DNA of 64,000 nucleotides from Botryosphaeria dothidea (taxonomy: Eukaryota > Ascomycota > Dothideomycetes > Botryosphaeriales > Botryosphaeriaceae), in assembly GCA_011503125.2 (NCBI GenBank), contig WWBZ02000016.1, positions 3,038,001 to 3,102,000 of the forward strand, read 5' to 3'. The translations under genes were made by a program, and so were the position numbers. The notes beneath the pieces were generated by a model. That model made no database searches and had not been told where the DNA came from. It saw nothing but the letters and a program-made list of their open reading frames with translations. Positions 57,915-64,000 of this stretch are shown here, piece by piece. Position 1 is the first letter of the stretch. The number at the start of each line of letters is the position of its first letter.

Positions 57915-58470
57915 AATACCATCCTGAGGAACAAATTCCCGGTCCTCCTTCCAGGTTTCTCTTCCCGTCAAAGCACGCTCCAAACTCCACAACCCCAGAA
58001 ACGCGATGACTTCCCAGGTCTCCCAAGCTTCTAACCACAACGTAGACATGATGAACAAAAACGGATTGCCATCTTCAGGGTTTCTGCTGGCGTTTCCGCG
58101 TGTGGAACCACCTCTCAGTGCTCCATGGAGCTCCCGCGCTGTCTCGGCCAGCCATCTGTTGATCGCCTCGCGCTGCCACAGTCGTTGCTATTTCCAGTGA
58201 TCGTCGAGCTCCAACTTCCAATACTGCTGGAGCTGCCCGCGGTTGTTGTAGTTTGTTCTGCGGGTGATATTAGTCAGGTGATCGGATAGTTCGTGGGAAT
58301 GGGCGGTTGCTTACTTGATGGCATGGTGGTATAGTGTTTGTATATTCACGAGGTGTGTGAAAGTGTAGAGCTTTTTTTTTCAGGTAGTGATGTCTTGGCA
58401 GTTGTGTGAAGAGCTGCTGGAAGGGTGTATAAATATTGCGGAGGGTGGACCCCAAGCGATGTGCTGGTTG
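57915..58470. other. intergenic with a possible decayed small gene on the minus strand
   Basis: On the minus strand a short exon (ATG at 58324, MPS, donor GTAAGC at 58314) could join across a 57-bp intron to sequence from 58257. One frame there reads NYNNRGQLQQYWKLELDDHW, meets TAG after one Lys, and continues as QRLWQREAINRWLAETAREL. This looks like a degraded small gene. Support is weak and the phase of the splice does not fit the better frame. Confidence 0.2.
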
Positions 58471-58478
58471 CGGGTCAC

Positions 58479-58632
58479 AGAAGTGCAGTACAAAAGTGCA
58501 GGTTCATGCTGTACAGAGCTCAGGACAAAAGTGCAGTGCATAAGTGAGCAAGCGTGCAGATAAGGCAAGACAGAAGTGCAAGGCAAAAGTGCAAAGCAAA
58601 AGTGCAGTTTGAAATCACAGCACGGAAATGCA
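58479..58632. repeat. array of CAAAAGTGCA motifs
   Basis: At least six copies of a (C)(A/G)(A)AAGTGCA(G) motif in about 130 bp: near 58480, 58491, 58526, 58571, 58584 and 58597, plus weaker variants (cataagtgagca, cggaaatgcag). Spacing is irregular (11-45 bp), all in the same orientation. The same motif recurs upstream of both Clr5 genes (60201-60302 and 62192-62203). It may be a regulatory site array or a degenerate satellite. Confidence 0.6.
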
Positions 58633-58738
58633 GCGTCGAGTTGCGGAGGCAAATACGCAGAACCAAAGCGCAGAGGCAAACGCGTAGATCAAGACCTGCG
58701 TCATATTGAAAGTATTTATTTTTTTTGGCACGAGCGCC

Positions 58739-60180
58739 TCAGGCTACAGCTATTTGGGCTTTCGTCTCGTGTTCCCATAATTTCAAAGTGTAAACCAATC
58801 CAAGCCTGGTATACGGGATAGAAAATGCATGAAAGGAGAAAGAGTAGACTTCAGATTCGGCTTCTCTTTCCACCATCACGCTCTTGTCCAGAGGATTCCA
58901 AAGATAGTGCTCCATACAATGAAGTGAGATCGTCTTCGTATGATGAGATCGATCGGTATGACATGCTTCGTGAGTAGGAAGCAGCCAAGGAGCCGGCGCA
59001 AAACCTGGTGTGGAGAAACCATTCGAACGAGCCTGTTCCAAGCTTGGTGGATAGGAAGCATTCAAAGGGGCTGACTGCGAGTTTACTTGCGGCCGATACA
59101 TTGCTTCGTGAATGCTTTGCGCTTGATATTGGGGTTGCTGCAGTGTCCAGTTGAGCTGCCACAAACCATCCAGAGTCGTCGGAACCCGTAAATTGGTTGA
59201 TACATAGAGTACGGGTCAGCAGTCTGAGTCCATGGGTTGCTCTTCATGTTCGGACTACCGTCAAACCGTGGTGCGTGCGTGTCCGCATAGCTGGGGTTCC
59301 GGGGTGAGGCACTGCCCGGATGGATATTTGGTAGTGTTCTGTCACTTTGTGTCTTCGTGGCTGGTAATCTTCCAAAGCCCGGACTTCCGCTTATGAGTTT
59401 GCAGTAGGTTCAAGCCTCGGCTTCCGCCGGATTTCTCGTTGCTCTCGTATTGTTGTTCTTGATGCGTGCTCTTTGCCCCAGGCTCGGGGATATTAAGAAA
59501 GGGTTCATTTCCCCTCTGAAAATCCGCTGCTACTTGGTCTTTTTCTAGCGGATGTTTTAATGGCTTTGGTGCTGAACAACTGGGCGAACGCGTGTTTCGA
59601 GCTACGTCTGGTGAGGGAGACCGCCACTCGATGCCTTCGGGAGTTGGCGCTGCTACTCATCAATACTTTTTTTCCAACCAACAACAAGACAGTGCCTATC
59701 TTCTTCAGGATAAGTCTCAATATGCTCCGTCTCTTCTTCCCGCTCGTTCTTCTGACGGCGCAGGAATCGTTTGATCTTGTGGGTCGGCACGCGCTTTCCT
59801 TCACATGTAAACACAGTATCTTTGTTCTCGGCATTCCTCTTTGCGGCCTTCTTTGCTATGAACTTCATCATCGCGCCAGTCACATATTTCGAAACTTCCC
59901 ACGTTTTCCAGCTTGCTCAAGTAGGCCCTCCGGCTAATAGAAGGTCAGAAATGGTGGGATATGGCCCGCGAACCGCAATGGGAAAGTTGATTGTAATACG
60001 TACGAAGGAGCGAATCCAATCTTCTTCAGTTCCGTCGCCATTTCATCGTAGCCTTTTTGCTCATATAGCGCACAATCATCTCTTTGTGAGCGTCCCAGTC
60101 ATACTTCGGAGCGGGCCAACCCGCTTCGGGGCGTTCGGCGGCGATTCCATAGCGGGGGTTTTTAAGCCTGGCGTTTATGA
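58739..60180 (-). pseudogene. Clr5-domain protein, decayed paralogue
   Basis: The N-terminal Clr5 domain (a fungal DNA-binding-like domain first named in fission yeast silencing factor Clr5) is at about 60110-60000: KYDWDAHKEMIVR, then after a lost base YEQKGYDEMATELKKIGFAP. A normal 70-bp intron (GTACGT donor, TATTAG acceptor) follows, then RRAYLSK, then an extra base, then WKTWEVSKYVTGAMMKFIAK. This aligns piece by piece with the neighbouring paralogue. Downstream to 58739 the same strand has a Gln/Ser/Pro-rich reading (LNWTLQQPQYQAQSIHEAMY), probably the old C terminus. At least two frameshifts and a poor start make a functional product unlikely. Confidence 0.65.
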
Positions 60181-60200
60181 TGACTAGAGAGTGTTTGCAA

Positions 60201-60302
60201 CAAAAGTGCAGTGCCTTGCACAGCGTGATACTTATATCTGCCTTGTGATGACAAAAGTGCAGTTACACGACAAGGCTGCGGCCAAGCTGAACAAATGTGC
60301 AG
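60201..60302. promoter_or_regulatory. three CAAAAGTGCA motifs upstream of the decayed Clr5 gene
   Basis: Matches at 60201 (caaaagtgcagtgc), 60251 (acaaaagtgcagtt) and 60291 (acaaatgtgcagtg) lie within 20-120 bp of the presumed 5' end of the 58739-60180 gene. The shared motif and position with the other Clr5 gene suggest a regulatory or inherited promoter element. Confidence 0.45.
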
Positions 60303-60400
60303 TGACTGGGGGTTGGAACAGCGCAACCAATGAAATGGCAGTTTCTGCACACCGCATGATCCTTCGGTGCACAGCCTGCGTGTTCAGCCTTGTCAACAAT

Positions 60401-61998
60401 CTACATTCGCCACTTGATTCCTGAATATGTTAGGTCAGCTATGTATGGTAGAAAATGGGGTTTACCAGGTTCTTACCATCCAAGAAGCAAGAGCAGCTTC
60501 GAATGCTCCCTTGAACAGGCTCGTCAAGACTTTGTGACGGAATATAAAAACAAACACAATATAGAATTGGAGCGCCATGTTGGCAATTAAGCTCTACAAA
60601 GCCTCGAGGTGACATCACAACGGAGCTTTGCATTCCACCGATTTCCCGGAATCTTTCCTCATCTGGGAAAACCCTGACTTCTACAAAATCAAAGTATTGG
60701 GTCGTATTTCCTCCCACATGACATCCTTCATTCTTCCGTGAGTTAGCGTCAGGTTCCAAAGCTGGACCTACTGAACAACCCCAAAAGCCACCGAGATGCT
60801 CTTCTGTAAACCTCACTCCCGAACCCCACCACCTTCAGAACCAAACTCTTCGATGCCCAATTCCCTTTTATCGCCATATTCCTAGTAGGCAGCGCTGCTC
60901 TCAGTTTGGCATTTGACTTTACTTTCACCAGCTTCCTTGGGTTCCTCATACGCGCCCGCAGCCTAGTTCTGCTGTCCCCTCTCGCAGTAGTTTGGATAGA
61001 GGATATCAAGAGCCCTTCGTTGAATTCGTGAACCCAGATGGCGTCCGCAGGTTCCATTGGCTCCGTAAAAGTAGAGAACCGGTCGGCATTAGGAGTCCAA
61101 GGGAAGGCAAAATCCGTTTCCGGCTGATGCCGAGAAGACATTGGTAGCGGTAGTTGTGGATCACTTTGAATCAAAAGCAGCAGCTCTTGTGCAGTGCTAC
61201 TCGGTGGAATATCCGTAATTTCTGCGAGAGGGGTTCCTTTTGTTCGTATGAGCAATGGACTGATGACCAGTCCAGGCTCAGCCGACGGTCCTGAATGCCC
61301 CTTAATTGAATCGAGCGCCTCGGACACTTTAAAGACATCTGCTTAGTCCTTATACAAGTGGAGTAATAATAGGGACACACGAACCTTGACAATTTCCGCA
61401 TGGTGATTCGGTCCCAATGTCCTGCGCCCGCTTGACTGCGCCGCAGTCGTCGTGGGATATAGCCTCGGGGATTGACACGTGGGAGTCCACCGAACTGACC
61501 TCAATCCCCACGATTTTGGTGCTCTTCGTCCTGGAGGGGGCGCAATAGCTCATTCCCTCCGGTGTTTTCGGGTCTTCACAACCGCAGTCATCACTCACAT
61601 CGCTACCGTTGCACGGCTCCCTCTGCTCAAAGCGGTCAAGCTTCCGCTCCGGCACCACCTTTCCATGCAGCTTGAAGACCGTCATCTTGCCCAGGCCCCT
61701 CATTTTTCTTCGCTTATGCACTATGAACTTCATGTCCTGGGTCTTGATGTTCTTTTCGATTCCCCACTCATTGAATTTGTTGAAGTATGATCTTCTCCTG
61801 CGCTTTTCATCAGAATGGTCTGTGAGGGTTTAAGATAGGATGGACTGCTCACGTTGGTGAAAATCCCTTCTTCGTCATCTCCTTTTTCATAACCTTGAAT
61901 CCCTTCTCTTGGTAAAGCCGTACAATACTCTCCTTGTGCGCATCCCAGTCATACTTGACGCGGCTGTTAAGGCCCCCGCCCGAGGGAGTTGGGGCCAT
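60401..61998 (-). CDS. Clr5-domain protein, better-preserved paralogue
   Basis: Exons 61998-61853, 61797-61385 and 61338 onward. The start MAPTPSGGGLNSRVKYDWDA leads into the Clr5 domain (HKESIVRLYQEKGFKVMKKE), continued across a 55-bp intron as FSPTRRSYFNKFNEWGIEKN and IKTQDMKFIVHKRRKMRG. As written, the frame ends at 60749 (382 residues). However, a one-base shift near 60815 opens VRFTEEHLGGFWGCSVGPAL and a further 100 codons that end in a well-formed intron (GTAAGA donor, ctaac branch, TTCAG acceptor) and a stop at 60401. So the gene either ends early at 60749 or has a single indel near its 3' end. The function is unknown; a DNA-binding role is inferred from the domain name only. Confidence 0.65.
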
Positions 61999-62191
61999 TG
62001 GTAAGGCTGTCAAGAGAATCGACGAGGTTGAGAGGGGCGTGTTGTCAGAAAAAAAAAAAAACCAGTTGAATGTGAGCTAGTGACAGGAATAGATAGAGAA
62101 CGCGATGCCTTGTCCCAAGTGATCTGAGCGTCTTGTTTCTATTTGAGCTGTACTGAGAACCATAAGCGCGCAGGCAGCTACACGAGCTGGT

Positions 62192-62203
62192 GACAAAAGT
62201 GCA
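62192..62203. promoter_or_regulatory. CAAAAGTGCA motif upstream of the Clr5 gene
   Basis: A single gacaaaagtgca lies about 195 bp upstream of the ATG of the 60401-61998 gene, identical to the core found in the 58.5-kb array and upstream of the decayed paralogue. Confidence 0.4.
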
Positions 62204-62372
62204 ATGACGCACGGCAAGGGCAAGCGAGCCAGCAGGATGGGGGCCAATTCATCGACGAATCGGAGCGCATCCAAGATCCGCGCGAGAATAGACTTTGTGA
62301 ATCATCAATTCGTCTCGTTTTTTTTTTTTACAGAAGCGCTCACAACCTTTTCCTCTCGGTTCCTTGTCCATC

Positions 62373-63667
62373 TCACGCAGCCGGCTCACCCGCCGGCCCC
62401 ACCAACACCTCTCCCAACGGGCTCGCAACACCGAAATCCGGCGAGCCGTCCTCCTTCCAGCTCACCCTGTCGACGCTCGTGTACCTGTTGCCGTCGCACG
62501 CGCCGTTCGCGTTGGCCGTGGCGTGGTACACGTTCCAGATCTCGGTGCCGTCGGGCGAGGTGAAGAAGGCGTTGTGCGCGGTGCCGAGGTTGCCGTTGGC
62601 CGACGAGAAGACCGGGCCTGACTTGGTCCAGGAGTCGCGGACCAGCGGATCGGCGCCGTCGGCGAGGGTGAGGAGCCCGAGCTGGTAGGACGTCGTCCAG
62701 CAGTAGGAGGCGGAGAAGACGATGTAGTAGGTCCCGCTGCTGGGGCTTTGGAGGAGGTAGGGGCCTTCGTTGACGGGGGCGCCGACGGTCTCCCTGGTGA
62801 GGGGGTTAGTTTGGGTGTGGAGGATAAGGAGGATTGGAGAGGAAGGATATGGTGGAGAGGGAGGTTGCTGGGGAGGCTTACCAGTCCTCGGTCGGCTCGG
62901 AGATGAGAACGGTGGAACCGAGGGAAGTTGGCGAGGTCATGGACGCGATGCAAAGGGATTGGATGTCGGTGCCGTCGAAGCAAGACCAGGTGAAGTAGCG
63001 CTGGTCGTTGATGGTGGCGACGCTGCCGTCAATGCCCCAAGTAGAGGTAAGAGTCGCGACCCAAGCATAGTCGTCATCCCAAGGGTGAGCTCCACCTTCA
63101 AGGACCTGAGGGCGCTGTCCGTCAAGGTTCTCTGCGGTGCCTGCAGAGTAGTAGATGTACCAAGTGCCGTCGAGCTCGTGGAGTTCTGCAGTAACATAAG
63201 TTTTTGTTTTTAACAGAGAATAATGCTAGGATAACAAATTGACTGCCCGCGTGATCATTGATAAGATGGCAGAGATTGAGGGGAATTATCCATGTCCCAA
63301 AGAAAACAGGAAGTACAAGTGGAACCCCGCTTGATTCGAGAAATAGATTAAAGAAAGAGGTTGAGAAGACTCTAAAGTCTACGAGGAAAAAAGTCCACAT
63401 ACCGGGAGCCCAAACACTGCAGCACCTAGATGGGTCCTCATCAACCCACACCGTCTTCCCCTCTCCCGTCTTCAATCCCTCAATAGTCGTGGCCCTGGTG
63501 AGCTGGACATCCGTCCATGTCGTCGTCATCAGATAGTAGTAGCCATCATACCACACAATCTGGGGGTCACTCCCGTTGGTTTCGCGGAGCGGATTCGAGT
63601 AGTTCGCGGCGGCCGCCAACTGGGTCAATGCCGCAAGAGATGCAGCAAACAAGCCGGAGAAGAGCAT
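62373..63667 (-). CDS. secreted GH43-family arabinan/xylan-degrading hydrolase
   Basis: Five-bladed beta-propeller glycosidase, probably alpha-L-arabinofuranosidase-like. Minus-strand exons 63667-63403, 63185-62882 and 62793-62373 give 329 residues. The signal peptide is MLFSGLFAASLAALTQLAAA. The first blade reads SDPQIVWYDGYYYLMTT, with the catalytic base Asp in the DPQ motif. Others are SVWAPGELHELDGTWYIYYS, WSCFDGTDIQSLCIASM, VNEGPYLLQSPSSGTYYIVF (with the general-acid Glu in NEGP) and NLGTAHNAFFTSPDGTEIWN. The introns (217 and 88 bp) have GTATGT and GTAAGC donors. Length and motif order fit the short single-domain GH43 enzymes. It would act on plant cell-wall arabinan or arabinoxylan outside the cell. 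Confidence 0.9.
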
Positions 63668-64000
63668 TTTGGATCAAAGAAGAGAGGACCAGGATTGTGA
63701 AACAGGCGCAGTGACAAGCAGAAGGAGGCTCGACAACTGATGAGGTACCTGATCCAGGAACAGGGAAGCCGAGAGCGCTTTATAGGAACGCCATCCACCT
63801 GCCATCCCGCCGGCTTGTCTACCCGCCAGCAAGCGCTTACTCTTACGTCCGCCATCCCGCCCGCCGTGGGCAGCCAGCCAAGTGCAGTATACCACATCCA
63901 CCTGCCCAACTGCGCAAGTTTCCAAGAAAGCGGAGTACATGGACCAAAACGGCGGGATCACGCGACAGCAGGCCTTTGCATGGTACCACAGAGGGCGCGT
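63668..64000. other. upstream region of the GH43 gene
   Basis: About 330 bp to the window edge, containing the promoter and leader of the GH43 gene. No other gene was recognised. Confidence 0.4.

Overview
This is nuclear DNA of a filamentous ascomycete (Pezizomycotina; Dothideomycetes is a reasonable guess, but nothing in the window proves it). The evidence is many short spliceosomal introns of about 50-75 bp with GTAAGT/GTATGT-like donors and CTNAC-type branch sites, genes on both strands with no operons, and fungus-specific families (Clr5-domain proteins, PTH11-type rhodopsin-domain proteins, NRPS-like reductases, GH79 and GH43 hydrolases). No tRNA, rRNA or CRISPR was seen. Layout from left to right: a secreted alpha-carbonic anhydrase (0.2-1.2 kb); a 4-kb gene-poor stretch; two uncharacterised genes (5.2-7.1 kb); an FAD monooxygenase (7.6-9.2); a Cys/His-rich protein (9.5-10.3); a DUF7730/2EXR-like protein (10.6-11.5); a decayed stretch (11.8-13.7). 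Then follows a housekeeping block: mitochondrial ribosomal protein S13 (13.8-14.3), ER cyclophilin B (14.7-15.8), Ded1 RNA helicase (16.6-18.7), an MFS transporter (20.5-22.5), Atg1 kinase (24.0-27.1), a broken Rad5/HLTF-like helicase (28.5-31.8), ribosomal protein eS28 (33.3-33.7) and HIS1 (34.3-35.6). The right half is more accessory: GH79 glycosidase, an NRPS-like reductase carrying two indels, a membrane protein, a P450, a rhodopsin-domain protein, a divergent peroxisomal-type pair (4CL-like CoA ligase and thioesterase), a GEN1/Yen1-like nuclease gene with two in-frame stops, two Clr5 paralogues and a GH43 hydrolase. The most notable structure is a family of about 190-220 bp fold-back elements present in at least five recognisable copies (29.0, 32.0, 32.6, 47.0 and 57.7 kb, plus fragments). 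Each has terminal inverted repeats, TA target-site-like ends and a strongly conserved inner palindrome, which marks a Tc1/mariner-type MITE with no coding capacity here. The copies lie in or beside two broken genome-maintenance genes. Other signals worth following are a retained-intron switch that would give cyclophilin B either a KDEL-like HVEL tail or a membrane anchor; a short CAAAAGTGCA motif repeated upstream of both Clr5 paralogues and in an array at 58.5 kb; and a 77-bp tandem duplication of the thioesterase 3' end that ends in a different peroxisomal-signal-like tripeptide. Single-base lesions concentrate in accessory genes, while the housekeeping genes are clean.
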